Source: Paracoccaceae bacterium (lineage in GTDB: Bacteria > Pseudomonadota > Alphaproteobacteria > Rhodobacterales > Rhodobacteraceae). Taken from it: DNA of 41,546 bases. Below are positions 8,233 through 17,497 of the stretch, piece after piece. The notes under the pieces were generated by a model. That model was not told where the DNA came from and did not search any database. It worked only from the letters and a program-made list of their open reading frames with translations. The stretch lies in assembly GCA_024227755.1 (NCBI GenBank), contig JAAEUB010000100.1:1-41546 (forward strand), in the 5' to 3' direction. Positions within the stretch are counted from its first letter, which is position 1, and each line of letters opens with the position of its first letter. Both the position numbers and the translations under genes were made by a program.

Positions 8233-9027
8233 ATGTCAGATCGCGTCCTGATTTCTGAGAACGACAACGTAGCTACGGTAAGCCTGAACCGGCCGGACAA
8301 GATGAATGCACTGGATCTGGAACTGATCGAGGCATTGGTAGCCGAGGGCAGTAAACTGGCATTGCGAAAGGACATTCGGGCTGTGATCCTGACCGGGGTC
8401 GGCGGGGTGTTTTGCGCTGGGCTTGATACCGCAGCCATGCCCAAGATAGCCGCGTTTGCCGCAAAAAGCGGCGGCATAATGCAACGTACGCACGGGACTT
8501 CCAACCTGTTTCAGGCCACCAGCACCGTTTGGTCCAGCCTGCCCATGCCAGTAATTGCTGCGGTCGAAGGATATGCCTTTGGTGGCGGTTTTCAGATCAT
8601 GTTAGGGGCGGATATCCGGATTGCAGCACCTGATACCAGGCTTTCGATCATGGAGGCGAAATGGGGGCTTGTGCCCGATATGGGCGGTATGGTGGCAATG
8701 CACCGGCTGGCGCGTGCAGACATAATTCGTCGCCTTACTTACACGGCGGAAGTTTTCAGCGCCGACGACGCCCTGAACTGGGGCTTTGTGACCGAACTAG
8801 CCGCCGATCCGTTGGCCCGCGCCACCGAACTGGCGCAAGCCATTGCCAGCCGCTCACCTGATGCTGTGCGGGCAGGCAAGGCGCTTATCAATGAAACCGC
8901 ATCACAGGACGAGGCCGAGGCCCTGCTGGCCGAAAGCCGAGCACAAGAAGCCCTTATCGGCAGCCCCAATCAAATGGAGGCAGTCATGGCGGGCTTTCAA
9001 AAACGCCCGCCAAATTTTAAAGATTAA
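8233..9027 (+). CDS. Crotonase (enoyl-CoA hydratase/isomerase) family protein
   Basis: 264 residues, the normal length of a soluble crotonase. Visible family motifs are [12 protein letters not shown] near the N-terminus, the first oxyanion-hole segment FCAGLD (about 60-65) and the second, YAFGGGFQ (114-121). At the two catalytic positions that are glutamates in rat enoyl-CoA hydratase (144 and 164, in GGGCE and PEI), this protein has Gln121 and Glu141, with the same spacing of 20. One catalytic acid is therefore replaced, which argues for an isomerase or another crotonase reaction, although close paralogues are often labelled hydratases. The start was set at ATG 8233, nine bases behind GGAGG; an upstream in-frame extension to 8116 has no such signal. 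The stop overlaps folD (convergent) by four bases. Confidence 0.88.
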   Translation: MSDRVLISENDNVATVSLNRPDKMNALDLELIEALVAEGSKLALRKDIRAVILTGVGGVFCAGLDTAAMPKIAAFAAKSGGIMQRTHGTSNLFQATSTVWSSLPMPVIAAVEGYAFGGGFQIMLGADIRIAAPDTRLSIMEAKWGLVPDMGGMVAMHRLARADIIRRLTYTAEVFSADDALNWGFVTELAADPLARATELAQAIASRSPDAVRAGKALINETASQDEAEALLAESRAQEALIGSPNQMEAVMAGFQKRPPNFKD

Positions 9028-9935
9028 GCAGTCAGGCCTTCAGGTTCTGGCAATCCGGCGGCGCGGCAACAGGCAGTGACGGTGTTTGCCAGCAATACTG
9101 CGATGGTCATCGGTCCGACCCCCCCCGGAACCGGAGTAATGGCCCCGGCCACCGCACTGGCGGTGGCGAAATCAACGTCCCCCACCAGCCGGGTTTTGCC
9201 TTCACCACGCTCGGGCGCATCCAGCCGGTTGATGCCTACATCAATTACCGTCGCGCCGGGTTTGATCCAGTCGCCTGGCACCATTTCTGGTCGGCCTACG
9301 GCAGCCACCACAATATCGGCGCGGCGCACGACATCAGGCAGATCCTTCGTGCGGCTGTGGGCGATGGTCACCGTGCAGCTATCGCCCAGCAAAAGTTGTG
9401 CCATAGGCTTACCAACGATGTTTGAGCGCCCGATCACCACAGCATCCAAGCCCGACAGCGATCCATGATGATCACGTAACATCATCAGGCAACCCAGTGG
9501 CGTGCAAGGCACCATGCTTTTCTGCCCGGTGGCCAGAAGACCCACATTCGAGATGTGAAACCCGTCCACGTCCTTGGCCGGATCAATCGAGTTGATAACC
9601 AGATCTTCGTTCAGATGTCCCGGCAGCGGCAATTGAACGAGGATCCCGTGCACATCGGCATCATTGTTTAGGCGCTCGATCAGCGCCAGCAAATCTGCCT
9701 CGGATGTGTCAATATCCAGCTTATGCTCATAGGAATTCATGCCGACTTCGACCGTCTGTTTTCCCTTTGAGCGTACATAGACCTGGCTTGCCGGATCTTC
9801 ACCAACCAAAACTACCGCCAGACCTGGCTTGATCCCATGATCAGCCATCAGGCGCGCAACATGCTCGCCCACCTTGCCGCGAACAACGGCTGCGAAAGCC
9901 TTACCATCAATAATGTCAGCGCCCATGAAACCCAT
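9024..9935 (-). CDS. folD: Bifunctional methylene-THF dehydrogenase / methenyl-THF cyclohydrolase
   Basis: 303 residues, typical of FolD. Visible signatures are [14 protein letters not shown] with the catalytic lysine, the [10 protein letters not shown] block, [23 protein letters not shown] of the NADP-binding fold, and the C-terminal PGGVGPMT. It interconverts 5,10-methylene-, methenyl- and 10-formyl-tetrahydrofolate in the cytoplasm. The gene follows fhs on the same strand, so the pair can feed formate into the C1 pool and run it in either direction. Two ATGs nine bases apart (9935 and 9926) are both possible; AAGAGGA precedes the first by only three bases and the second by a better distance, so the protein may be three residues shorter. 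Confidence 0.95.
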   Translation of the reverse strand: MGFMGADIIDGKAFAAVVRGKVGEHVARLMADHGIKPGLAVVLVGEDPASQVYVRSKGKQTVEVGMNSYEHKLDIDTSEADLLALIERLNNDADVHGILVQLPLPGHLNEDLVINSIDPAKDVDGFHISNVGLLATGQKSMVPCTPLGCLMMLRDHHGSLSGLDAVVIGRSNIVGKPMAQLLLGDSCTVTIAHSRTKDLPDVVRRADIVVAAVGRPEMVPGDWIKPGATVIDVGINRLDAPERGEGKTRLVGDVDFATASAVAGAITPVPGGVGPMTIAVLLANTVTACCRAAGLPEPEGLTA

Positions 9936-9969
9936 TTCCTCTTGCCATAAATATTCCTGCAGCAGGTCA

Positions 9970-10004
9970 GTCGCCGGACCGGGCTTGATGCCCGAACTGG
10001 CGAC
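9970..10004 (-). other. Hairpin between fhs and folD
   Basis: A 35-base imperfect inverted repeat with a five-base loop. The outer arms GTCGCC/GGCGAC and inner arms CGGGC/GCCCG pair, with a mismatch between them. It fills much of the 76-bp gap between fhs and folD. No run of T follows on the minus strand, so it is not a standard intrinsic terminator. It could stabilise the fhs mRNA end, partly attenuate folD, or be a processing site. Confidence 0.45.
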
Positions 10005-10011
10005 CCCCCGC

Positions 10012-11688
10012 TTAGAACAAGCCTTCTACTTCGCCGGCGTCGTTTAAGCCAATACCCAAAGCCGCTGGTTTGCGCGGCAGACCCGGCATGGTCATGATCT
10101 GCCCACAGATCACCACAACGAAACCAGCACCGGCCGACAGGCGTACCTCGCGGACCGGCACGGAATGACCCGAAGGCGCGCCGCGCAGGTTAGGGTCGGT
10201 CGAGAAAGAATACTGCGTTTTCGCCATACAAACCGGCAAATGGCCATACCCGGCCTCTTCCCATGCTCGCAATTGATCGCGTATCTTCTTGTCGGCCATA
10301 ACCTCATCAGCGTGGTAGATACGCTTGGCTACTACCTCGATTTTTTCGAAAAGGCTAAGGTCATCGCGGTAAAGGGGGGCAAACTGAGCCACCTGCGCAT
10401 CGGCAATTTCAGCAACGCGTTTCGCCAACTCCTCGGTGCCCTCGCCGCCAAGCTCCCAATGGCGGCACAGAATTGCCTCGGCCCCTTCGGCGGCAGCTGC
10501 ATCGCGGATAACCGCAACTTCGGCATCGGTGTCGGTGACGAAGTGGTTGATCGCCACCAATACCGGCACACCGAAGGCTTTAAGGTTGGAGATATGGCGC
10601 GCCAGATTGGGGCAGCCATCAGCCACCGCGGCCACGTTTTCGCCAGCCAGTTCAGCCTTGGACAGGCCACCGTTCATCTTCATAGCCCGCACCGTGGCCA
10701 CCAAAACTACAACATCGGGCGCAAGACCTGCCTTGCGGCATTTGATGTTCATAAATTTCTCGGCGCCAAGGTCAGCACCAAAACCAGCCTCGGTGACCAC
10801 ATAATCTGCCAGCTTCAACGCGGCTTTTGTCGAAGTGACCGAATTGCAGCCATGGGCGATATTGGCAAATGGGCCCCCGTGGACAAAGGCCGGGTTGTTT
10901 TCCAAAGTCTGAACCAGATTGGGCAGCATTGCATCGCGCAGCAGCACCGTCATCGCCCCATCTGCGCCAATGTCACGGGCGTAAATGGCTTTGCGATCAC
11001 GGGTATAGGCAACGATGATGTCGCCCAGGCGTTTTTGCAGGTCGCCCAGATCAGTTGCAAGGCACAAGATCGCCATAACCTCAGAGGCCACGGTGATGTC
11101 AAAGCCGGTTTGGCGGGCAAATCCGTTCGCAACTCCACCAAGGCTGATCACAGTATCGCGAAGGGCGCGGTCATTCATGTCCATGACCCGTTTCCAAACG
11201 ATCCGGCGCTCATCAATCTCCAGTTCATTGCCCCAATAGATGTGGTTATCAATCATCGCTGTCAGCAGGTTGTGGGCGCTGGTAATGGCGTGAAAATCAC
11301 CGGTAAAATGCAGGTTCATTTCTTCCATCGGCACCACTTGCGCGTACCCGCCACCTGCCGCCCCGCCCTTCATGCCAAAACACGGGCCAAGGCTGGCCTC
11401 GCGGATGCATACGGCGGTTTGCTTGCCGATCCGGTTCATACCGTCAGCAAGGCCTACGGTAGTTGTGGTTTTACCTTCACCCGCCGGAGTGGGCGTAATT
11501 GCGGTGACCAAAATCAGTCTGCCGTCCTCGCGATCCGAAAGCGAGTTGAGGAAGTCCTGACTGACCTTGGCCTTATCATGGCCATAAGGGACCAAATCGG
11601 CATCAGGAATACCCAGCTTCGCACCAATTTCCTGAATTGGCTTCTTGTTCGCCTCGCGGGCAATCTCGATATCGGTCTTATAGCTCAT
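10012..11688 (-). CDS. fhs: Formate-tetrahydrofolate ligase
   Basis: 558 residues, the usual size. The N-terminus [17 protein letters not shown], the nucleotide-binding loop [16 protein letters not shown] and the segment [18 protein letters not shown] are hallmark sequences of this enzyme. It couples ATP hydrolysis to formation of 10-formyl-THF from formate and THF in the cytoplasm. In marine Rhodobacterales the fhs/folD route handles formate and methyl carbon from compounds such as DMSP and methylamines; that link is general knowledge, not shown here. The start at 11688 is preceded by a perfect AGGAGG five bases upstream. The longer in-frame start at 11715 would bury that site, so it was rejected. 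Confidence 0.96.
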   Translation of the reverse strand: MSYKTDIEIAREANKKPIQEIGAKLGIPDADLVPYGHDKAKVSQDFLNSLSDREDGRLILVTAITPTPAGEGKTTTTVGLADGMNRIGKQTAVCIREASLGPCFGMKGGAAGGGYAQVVPMEEMNLHFTGDFHAITSAHNLLTAMIDNHIYWGNELEIDERRIVWKRVMDMNDRALRDTVISLGGVANGFARQTGFDITVASEVMAILCLATDLGDLQKRLGDIIVAYTRDRKAIYARDIGADGAMTVLLRDAMLPNLVQTLENNPAFVHGGPFANIAHGCNSVTSTKAALKLADYVVTEAGFGADLGAEKFMNIKCRKAGLAPDVVVLVATVRAMKMNGGLSKAELAGENVAAVADGCPNLARHISNLKAFGVPVLVAINHFVTDTDAEVAVIRDAAAAEGAEAILCRHWELGGEGTEELAKRVAEIADAQVAQFAPLYRDDLSLFEKIEVVAKRIYHADEVMADKKIRDQLRAWEEAGYGHLPVCMAKTQYSFSTDPNLRGAPSGHSVPVREVRLSAGAGFVVVICGQIMTMPGLPRKPAALGIGLNDAGEVEGLF

Positions 11689-11790
11689 CTGGGCCTCCTG
11701 GCGCTCGTGCGACATGTTGTCGACGAACGTATACTGACTGATTCCAATCTGTACCGACTAGATTACGACATATTCTATGCTGAAAACGAT

Positions 11791-11898
11791 TTACACGCAG
11801 CTAGCATCAGGGTGTCCAGCTTGGATGAGGTCAATCTCAAACCCCGATTGGCGACAAAAATCTTTCACCAGCCCCTTTTGAAATGACGGGCACACCAT
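11791..11898 (-). CDS. Possible 35-residue small ORF upstream of fhs
   Basis: An ATG-started frame in the 223-bp gap between the MOSC gene and fhs encodes MVCPSFQKGLVKDFCRQSGF and 15 further residues ending in ASCV. GGAAAG lies two to three bases before the ATG, too close for a good ribosome-binding site. The amino-acid mix looks protein-like, with three cysteines, but no family is recognised. It may be a genuine small protein, a leader peptide in front of fhs, or the remnant of a lost gene. Confidence 0.2.
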   Translation of the reverse strand: MVCPSFQKGLVKDFCRQSGFEIDLIQAGHPDASCV

Positions 11899-11911
11899 AA
11901 CTTTCCACGGT

Positions 11912-12517
11912 TTATGGCGTTTCAGCCTGAAAGGCCCCTTGCGGATTCCAAGCAGGTTGATCGGGAACGAAAAGCGTCATTCGATTGCCCACCGCCAATG
12001 CCCCGGGCCGTTCCACCCAGGCCGTCACGCCGCGCAACCCCTTTGCCGCAAGCTTAAAGGCCGCACCTTTGCCCGGCATATCTTCTTCAATCACTTTTGC
12101 AGGCAGGTGGCAGGGGCGGTTTTCAACATCAATGGTCAGGGTGGTGCCGTTTGGTGCCTGCAAGCGCGACCCCGGCGGCAGATGGCTGAGATCCGCGATA
12201 CCTTCCAGGACCATCCCAGCACTGATCCAGACAGGATCGACAGCGTCAACGCCCATTTTCTCAGCGATGATTGCCAATTCCTCGGCCGAAACAATGCTGA
12301 TCTGGCGCGTATTTCTGATTTCAGTTCCACGTGGATAAAGGTCGACAACACGGCTGCATGAGGGTCGCGTCAAACCTGCACGGCTTTCGCCCTGAAAGCC
12401 ATCAAAACCGACCTCAACTGCTTCAGCCGACTGATTTCGCAGGGTTTTACCCCGGTCCGCATTTATTCCCAGAAAGGTGATGCGGGCAATGTGATCTGTC
12501 TGACGCAAAGCAGGCAT
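11912..12517 (-). CDS. MOSC-domain protein
   Basis: 201 residues. It resembles stand-alone MOSC (molybdenum cofactor sulfurase C-terminal) proteins of the YiiM/YuaD kind: VGFDGFQGESRAGLTRPSCS near the N-terminus, RNTRQISIVSAEELAII, and the family's reactive cysteine in ENRPCHLPAK, followed by GLRGVTAWVERPGALAVGN. MOSC domains bind or transfer sulfur to the molybdenum cofactor or act in molybdoenzyme-linked reductions; the substrate of this copy is unknown. The start was set at ATG 12517 (MPALRQTDHI) behind AAAAGGGA; a longer frame from 12586 adds a basic, low-quality N-terminus. It lies on the same strand as fhs and folD, but the 223-bp gap suggests separate transcription. Confidence 0.82.
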   Translation of the reverse strand: MPALRQTDHIARITFLGINADRGKTLRNQSAEAVEVGFDGFQGESRAGLTRPSCSRVVDLYPRGTEIRNTRQISIVSAEELAIIAEKMGVDAVDPVWISAGMVLEGIADLSHLPPGSRLQAPNGTTLTIDVENRPCHLPAKVIEEDMPGKGAAFKLAAKGLRGVTAWVERPGALAVGNRMTLFVPDQPAWNPQGAFQAETP

Positions 12518-12611
12518 AGGGATCCCTTTTCGCCATAACCTGCCCGGAAATTTTAACACCGACAAGCCCGATCCTGACCGTGGCATCAGGAGTGCAACCC
12601 GGCCCCGTGTC

Positions 12612-13400
12612 TCATGAGGGCAAGTTCAGGACGAAAAAAACACGACGGAAGGGAAACAGCACGCTGCCGTCATCTTCGACCGGATAAGGTGTGGCCAGGG
12701 CGACGTCATAGGCCGTGGTGAACAACAGTTTTTCGGCCTCGTCCATCTTGTCCACAAAGGGCCGCATTCCGGTTGACTGGGTGAAATGGCGCACTGGGTG
12801 GCCAGCCTCAACTGCAGAAAGGCGCTGAAGATATTGGGTTTCCCAGACCTTCACATCGCCCAGTGGGGACAGCATTCGGGCATAATCTGCGGGTGGGGCG
12901 ACCGGGGTTTGCCAGTTGCAAAACTCAAAGCGGTCCGGAAACATCTCCCATGCCAGCGACCTCAGCAATTTGTGCGAGGGCGCCATATACTGGCGCGGCA
13001 TTTGCACGGCAAGGGTGCCACCCGGAGCGATGAAACAGGCAAGCCGGTTGAAAAGCTGTGGGTGATCGGGCAACCAATGACAAAGCGCATTTGAAAAGAT
13101 CAGCGACGGTGGAGTGGTGGGTTGCCAGACCAGCGCATCAGCCTCGTACAACGCATCATAATCCTCGGCACCGGCGATTTTCAGCATGGCTGGCGAGTTA
13201 TCAACACCGATCAGGAGGTGATCCGGGAAACGCAAGCGCAGCGCAACGGCAGCCGGACCATTGCCACAGCCAAGGTCAACCACATCACCTGCGGGCAGAT
13301 CGTCCACCTGTGCCAGCAAGTCCATGGCAGGGCGCAAACGAAGACCCCGAAACCTGGCATAGGTTCCGGGGTCCCAGTCTTTCTCAGAAGTCACACTCAC
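12612..13400 (-). CDS. tam: Trans-aconitate 2-methyltransferase
   Basis: 262 residues. The N-terminal signature WDPGTYARFRGLRLRPAMDL, the SAM-binding motif VVDLGCGNGPAAVAL, and the downstream SNALCHWLPDHPQLFNRL and PGGTLAVQMP blocks match Tam. It transfers a methyl group from SAM to trans-aconitate, a spontaneous isomer of cis-aconitate that inhibits aconitase, so it is a metabolite-repair enzyme. The GTG start overlaps the ftsH stop (GTGA, four bases). Translation is therefore coupled to ftsH, an uncommon partner, and the gene probably has no promoter of its own. Confidence 0.9.
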   Translation of the reverse strand: MSVTSEKDWDPGTYARFRGLRLRPAMDLLAQVDDLPAGDVVDLGCGNGPAAVALRLRFPDHLLIGVDNSPAMLKIAGAEDYDALYEADALVWQPTTPPSLIFSNALCHWLPDHPQLFNRLACFIAPGGTLAVQMPRQYMAPSHKLLRSLAWEMFPDRFEFCNWQTPVAPPADYARMLSPLGDVKVWETQYLQRLSAVEAGHPVRHFTQSTGMRPFVDKMDEAEKLLFTTAYDVALATPYPVEDDGSVLFPFRRVFFVLNLPS

Positions 13401-15316
13401 GCAGTGGGTTCCGGCTCCAGCCCGCCATCATCCTTGGGTTTTGCGCGCGGCTTGGTTTTGGGAACCGCCGTCACCGAGGGCGCGCTGCCTTCATCCGGTT
13501 TATCCTCATCATCCTCGTCCACATGCGGTGGCTCGCCGCGCATCACACGTTCAATTTCCTCGCCGGTAAGGGTTTCAAATTCCAAAAGCCCCTGCGCCAA
13601 ACGCTCAAATTGTTCGTCGTTTTCGCTGATGATCTTAAAGGCGGCTTCATAGCCCTCATCAATGAAGCGCTTGACCTCATCTTCGATCATCTCTTTGGTA
13701 CTGGCCGAAACCGAAAATCCTGCTGTGCGACCTGAATAGCCCTCGGCAGCCTCGGCATAATCGATATTGCCGACCTTATCAGACATGCCGTAACGCATGA
13801 CCATCGAACGCGCCAAGGCGCTGGCCTGCTGGATGTCACCCACCGGGCCGGAGGAAACACTTGCGGCGCCGTATTTGTGGATCTCCGCAGCTTTCCCGGC
13901 CATGGTCATGGCGATGCGTTCTTCGGCTTCATCCTTGAACATCTGGAGCTTGTCCATCTCAGGCAAGCTCATCACCAGCCCAAGGGCAGCACCACGCGGA
14001 ATGATCGTTGCCTTATAGACCGGGTCGCATTTCGGCAGTTTGATACCAACCAACGCGTGGCCAGCCTCGTGATAGGCAGTTTTTTCCTTTTGATCGTCGG
14101 TCAAAACCATCGAGCGGCGCTCTGGCCCCATCATCACCTTGTCTTTTGCGTGTTCGAAATCATCCATGACGACGAAACGCCGACCAAGGCGGGCCCCTGT
14201 CAGGGCAGCCTCGTTCACCAGATTGGCCAGATCAGCGCCGGAAAAACCCGGTGTGCCGCGCGCAATGATGCGAAGGTCCACATCCGGTCCAAGCGGAACC
14301 TTGCGGGCGTGCACCCCAAGAATTTTCTCACGACCTTTGATGTCGGGATTCGGCACCTGAATTTGACGGTCAAAACGACCCGGACGAAGCAGGGCCGGGT
14401 CCAGTACATCCTTGCGGTTGGTGGCCGCGATGATGATCACGCCTTCGTTGGCCTCAAAGCCGTCCATCTCGACCAAAAGTTGGTTCAGGGTCTGCTCACG
14501 CTCATCATTACCACCGCCATAACCGGCACCACGCGAGCGACCAACTGCGTCAATTTCGTCGATAAACACAATACAAGGCGCATTCTTTTTCGCCTGTTCG
14601 AACATGTCACGCACCCGAGATGCACCGACACCGACAAACATCTCAACGAAATCTGAGCCTGAGATGCTGAAAAATGGCACCCCGGCTTCACCGGCAATGG
14701 CGCGCGCCAGAAGGGTTTTACCAGTGCCCGGAGGGCCAACCAGCAAAGCACCCTTGGGGATCTGTCCGCCAAGCCGCGAGAACTTTTGCGGGTTGCGCAA
14801 AAACTCGACAATTTCTTCCAGCTCTTCCTTTGCCTCGTCGATCCCGGCGACATCGTCAAAGGTCATGCGCCCCTCACGTTCGGTCAGCATCTTGGCCTTG
14901 GACTTGCCAAAGCCCATCGCCCCGCCTTTGCCGCCGCCTTGCATGCGGTTCATCATGAAAAACCAGAACCCGATCAGTATGATCACCGGCAACAGCAAAG
15001 ATAACAGCGAGAAGAAGCTTGACTGTTCTTGCGGTTCGGCCTCAACCGCAACGTGGTTTTCGATCAGCAAAGTTGAGACTTCGGCGTCACTTGGAATGAT
15101 GGTGAAATAGTCATTGCCATCCGAGCCGCGATAGGTGACCTTTTCGCCGTCCATGCTGGCTTGCGCCACATCGCCACCCTGAACCGTCGCCACAAATTGT
15201 GAATAGCTTACCTCCTGCGTCGACATGGTCGACTGCCCGTTTGAAAACAGGTTGAACAAGGCCAGGATCAGCAAAAAAAGCACAATCCAAAAAGCGAAAT
15301 TTCTCGCGTTACCCAC
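13397..15316 (-). CDS. ftsH: ATP-dependent zinc metalloprotease FtsH
   Basis: 639 residues. TM1 lies near residues 6-25, a small periplasmic domain follows, and TM2 is at about 100-120. The AAA core has Walker A GPPGTGKT at 194-201, Walker [11 protein letters not shown] and the second region of homology. The zinc site HEAGH is at 416-420. FtsH forms membrane hexamers that extract and degrade unassembled or regulatory proteins; HflK and HflC, encoded at 28241-30270, are its usual partners. The start was set at GTG 15316, six bases behind AAGGAG. The ATG at 15340 lies upstream of that site and would place it inside the gene. A heat-shock-like promoter is visible upstream. The C-terminal tail is acidic and proline-rich. 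Confidence 0.97.
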   Translation of the reverse strand: MGNARNFAFWIVLFLLILALFNLFSNGQSTMSTQEVSYSQFVATVQGGDVAQASMDGEKVTYRGSDGNDYFTIIPSDAEVSTLLIENHVAVEAEPQEQSSFFSLLSLLLPVIILIGFWFFMMNRMQGGGKGGAMGFGKSKAKMLTEREGRMTFDDVAGIDEAKEELEEIVEFLRNPQKFSRLGGQIPKGALLVGPPGTGKTLLARAIAGEAGVPFFSISGSDFVEMFVGVGASRVRDMFEQAKKNAPCIVFIDEIDAVGRSRGAGYGGGNDEREQTLNQLLVEMDGFEANEGVIIIAATNRKDVLDPALLRPGRFDRQIQVPNPDIKGREKILGVHARKVPLGPDVDLRIIARGTPGFSGADLANLVNEAALTGARLGRRFVVMDDFEHAKDKVMMGPERRSMVLTDDQKEKTAYHEAGHALVGIKLPKCDPVYKATIIPRGAALGLVMSLPEMDKLQMFKDEAEERIAMTMAGKAAEIHKYGAASVSSGPVGDIQQASALARSMVMRYGMSDKVGNIDYAEAAEGYSGRTAGFSVSASTKEMIEDEVKRFIDEGYEAAFKIISENDEQFERLAQGLLEFETLTGEEIERVMRGEPPHVDEDDEDKPDEGSAPSVTAVPKTKPRAKPKDDGGLEPEPTA

Positions 15317-15378
15317 GTTTATCTCCTTTGAATGGCGCATATCGACCGTTGATCGGCCAAAGTGCGCGAGTTGTCCTT

Positions 15379-15406
15379 AAAATAGGGATCAATCGGATTA
15401 GTTCAA
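15379..15406 (-). promoter_or_regulatory. Probable ftsH promoter (sigma-32-like)
   Basis: On the minus strand TTGAAC (15401-15406) is followed after 16 bases by TATTTT (15379-15384). The -10 context CCCTATTTTAAG resembles the alphaproteobacterial RpoH pattern (TTGA near -35, CYTAT-T near -10) about as well as a sigma-70 site. The -35 box overlaps the tilS stop codon. ftsH is a classic heat-shock gene, which fits. Assignment by eye only. Confidence 0.4.
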
Positions 15407-16644
15407 TGCAATAAAATGGATGCGAAAAAATCACCCTTTGGTGGGGCGATTTCCGCTGACCAGTCACTTGCCAGCCCGGCAAGTGGTGCGCCAACCAAAA
15501 CTTCACCACGCCAAATGGCTGGTGAGGCCATCAGGGACATGCGTGGCAGCCCGGTTTCGCGCCAGTCCGGAACCTCGCATAACGCCTCTCCCAAGGCTCG
15601 TACTTGTATACCATCAGTCGGCCCAGTAATACGCCACCTGTTGTCCCAGACCTGTCCCGAAGCGCACATTTCATCCTTAACCGACTGATATTCGCGGGTA
15701 ATTCTGATTTTTTCGTCCTTGGGCAAGATCAGGCAACCATGCAGGCTGCGCCTTTCGCCGGAACGAACTGCCCCCAAAGTCTCCACCAAAGCGTCATAGC
15801 GTGGCCGATATGGTGCCGATGCGATCCACATCAGAGCATGGGCAAACAACCGGTGCAATGTCTCTTGCGGCAGTTTTTTCATTCCGCTGGCGATTAGCAC
15901 GTCACCAGATTGTGTCTCGCAAAGCTCGTGCGCGGCCTCGAATGTATATTGCTGCAACGCCTCACGCGCCAAGGTCATTTTTTCTGCCGTTCCGGCCAAC
16001 CGCCCGGTATTCAGTCCCAAAGGTGCAAGTGCTTCCAGCGCCCGGCGCGCCTTTACGCGGTCAAAACGCTCATCGTCGTTTGAGGGGTCTTCGACCCACC
16101 TGGCCGATTTCGCCGTCAGATATTCGCGCAATTCCTGCCGACATACACCCATCAAAGGCCTCAGCCATCGGGTACCTTCCACCTGCCAGTCACGCCGCAT
16201 CGCTGCCAGACCGTCAACTCCTGAACCACGCGCCAGCCGCATCAGGAATGTTTCGGCCTGATCGTCCTTCGTGTGGCCCAGTGCCACCGCATCCAATTGA
16301 TTTTCGCGCGCCCAGCTAGTCAGAAGAGCGTAACGCGCGCGCCGGGCGGCGTTTTGCAAATTGCCCCGCCGATCCCAGTCTTCCCAATGTAAAATGTCAT
16401 GTGAAAAGCCAAGCCCGGCGCAAATCTCGGCCACCATTTGTGCTTCATCCGCGGCCTCTGGCCTTAGCCCGTGATCTACAGTCGCGGCGGACAAACTGAC
16501 ATTGTTTGCCTTTGCCCAAGCGTGTGTCAGGTGCAACAAGGCCATGGAATCGCCGCCACCCGAGACCGCAATCCCAAGACGGGTCGGTTTTTCAGAGCCA
16601 AATGCACAGAACAAGAACTCCTCAAGGGCTGAATTCGGGTTCAA
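15403..16644 (-). CDS. tilS: tRNA(Ile)-lysidine synthetase
   Basis: 413 residues. The PP-loop IAVSGGGDSMALL (SGGGDS at 28-33) lies at the N-terminus, followed by AATVDHGLRPEA, ALGHTKDDQAETFLMRLARG and GLAAM, all typical of TilS. The C-terminal region is the tRNA-recognition part. The enzyme attaches lysine to the wobble cytidine of tRNA-Ile(CAU), changing its decoding from AUG to AUA, and is essential where studied. The start is taken as TTG 16644, whose TTGA overlaps the cpoB stop. The only upstream ATG in frame (16734) lies inside cpoB and gives an N-terminus unlike the family. Rare start plus coupling suggests low, cpoB-dependent expression. tilS next to ftsH is a common bacterial order. 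Confidence 0.93.
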   Translation of the reverse strand: MNPNSALEEFLFCAFGSEKPTRLGIAVSGGGDSMALLHLTHAWAKANNVSLSAATVDHGLRPEAADEAQMVAEICAGLGFSHDILHWEDWDRRGNLQNAARRARYALLTSWARENQLDAVALGHTKDDQAETFLMRLARGSGVDGLAAMRRDWQVEGTRWLRPLMGVCRQELREYLTAKSARWVEDPSNDDERFDRVKARRALEALAPLGLNTGRLAGTAEKMTLAREALQQYTFEAAHELCETQSGDVLIASGMKKLPQETLHRLFAHALMWIASAPYRPRYDALVETLGAVRSGERRSLHGCLILPKDEKIRITREYQSVKDEMCASGQVWDNRWRITGPTDGIQVRALGEALCEVPDWRETGLPRMSLMASPAIWRGEVLVGAPLAGLASDWSAEIAPPKGDFFASILLH

Positions 16645-17462
16645 TTGCAGCCCAGCGTCCGGCGTACAGCCTCGGCTTCTGCCACAACTGGCGACGTGGG
16701 AAAGCGTACCCCAACCTCGCCCAATGTTGCGCAAGCTTCAGAAGTCTGCCCCAGCTCGCCCAGCGCCTCGCCCAGTTTGAACAGGGCATCCGGCGCGCGC
16801 AAACCATCAGGCGAGCCGGAAAATGAGGTAAGATAGGCGCGTGCGGCGTCGGTAGTACGCCCCAAGCCCGACAGGGCTTCGCCCCGAAGGAAATGCGCCT
16901 GGCCACTTAAAGGCCCACCCGTGTACGTGTCTGTGAATGTCCCAAAACGGTTGACGGCATCCTCAAAATCTCCCTCGCCCAAAGCTGCGTAAGCGGCGTC
17001 AAAATCCGCCTGTTCACCCATCGCCATTTGGCCGGCATCGTCGGTGTTAGCCACCGCCGGGCCGGTCGGAGCCTCGCCGCCGCCAAGGGTCGTTGTCTGA
17101 CCCAGCTGGCTAAGGTCACCGCCTTCTAACTCAACCAACCTGAACTCAAGATCACCGATCCGGTTGGTGCCGTCGCGCACGATCCGGTCAATGCGAAACT
17201 CAAGCTCTTCCGTGCGCCCGATGAGCCCGCTCAATGCGGTTTCGATGGCATCGACGCGGTCAAGGACGGACCCGCCTGCACCAGAACCACTTGCGGCACC
17301 AGTGGTCGACAATTCACGTTTGAGGTTCTGGATTTCGACATAAAGCAGGGAAAGCTCCTGACGGATATCGGCCAAGGTCTGGGTGCGGTCCTGCGCCATA
17401 GACGCGCCCGCACCAAAAGCCATCATGGCAAAGACAATTCCGGCCCAAAGTAGCCTTGTCAT
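16641..17462 (-). CDS. cpoB: Cell division coordinator CpoB (YbgF), periplasmic
   Basis: 273 residues. A signal peptide (MTRLLWAGIVFAMMAFGAG, cleavage near ASMA-Q) is followed by a coiled-coil segment (about 25-100, heptad-like LADIRQELSLLYVEIQNLKR). After an alanine/glycine-rich linker come three C-terminal TPR-like repeats from about residue 150 (FDAAYAALGEGDFEDAVNRF, then GRTTDAARAYLTSF). This is the CpoB/YbgF layout; the protein links Tol-Pal function to peptidoglycan synthesis during division. The start at 17462 has GGGGGAGG six to eight bases upstream; the longer frame to 17558 has none. It follows pal by 35 bp and overlaps tilS. Confidence 0.93.
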   Translation of the reverse strand: MTRLLWAGIVFAMMAFGAGASMAQDRTQTLADIRQELSLLYVEIQNLKRELSTTGAASGSGAGGSVLDRVDAIETALSGLIGRTEELEFRIDRIVRDGTNRIGDLEFRLVELEGGDLSQLGQTTTLGGGEAPTGPAVANTDDAGQMAMGEQADFDAAYAALGEGDFEDAVNRFGTFTDTYTGGPLSGQAHFLRGEALSGLGRTTDAARAYLTSFSGSPDGLRAPDALFKLGEALGELGQTSEACATLGEVGVRFPTSPVVAEAEAVRRTLGCN

Positions 17463-17497
17463 TCGTTTTCCTCCCCCACAGCGGTATGAGTTGACCT

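Noticed and set aside
10165-11886. 573-codon open frame on the plus strand
   Set aside because: It lies antisense to fhs, a certain gene, and its protein shows no domain logic; typical of GC-rich antisense frames.
13877-14656. 259-codon open frame on the plus strand
   Set aside because: Antisense to the FtsH AAA and protease domains; no independent support.
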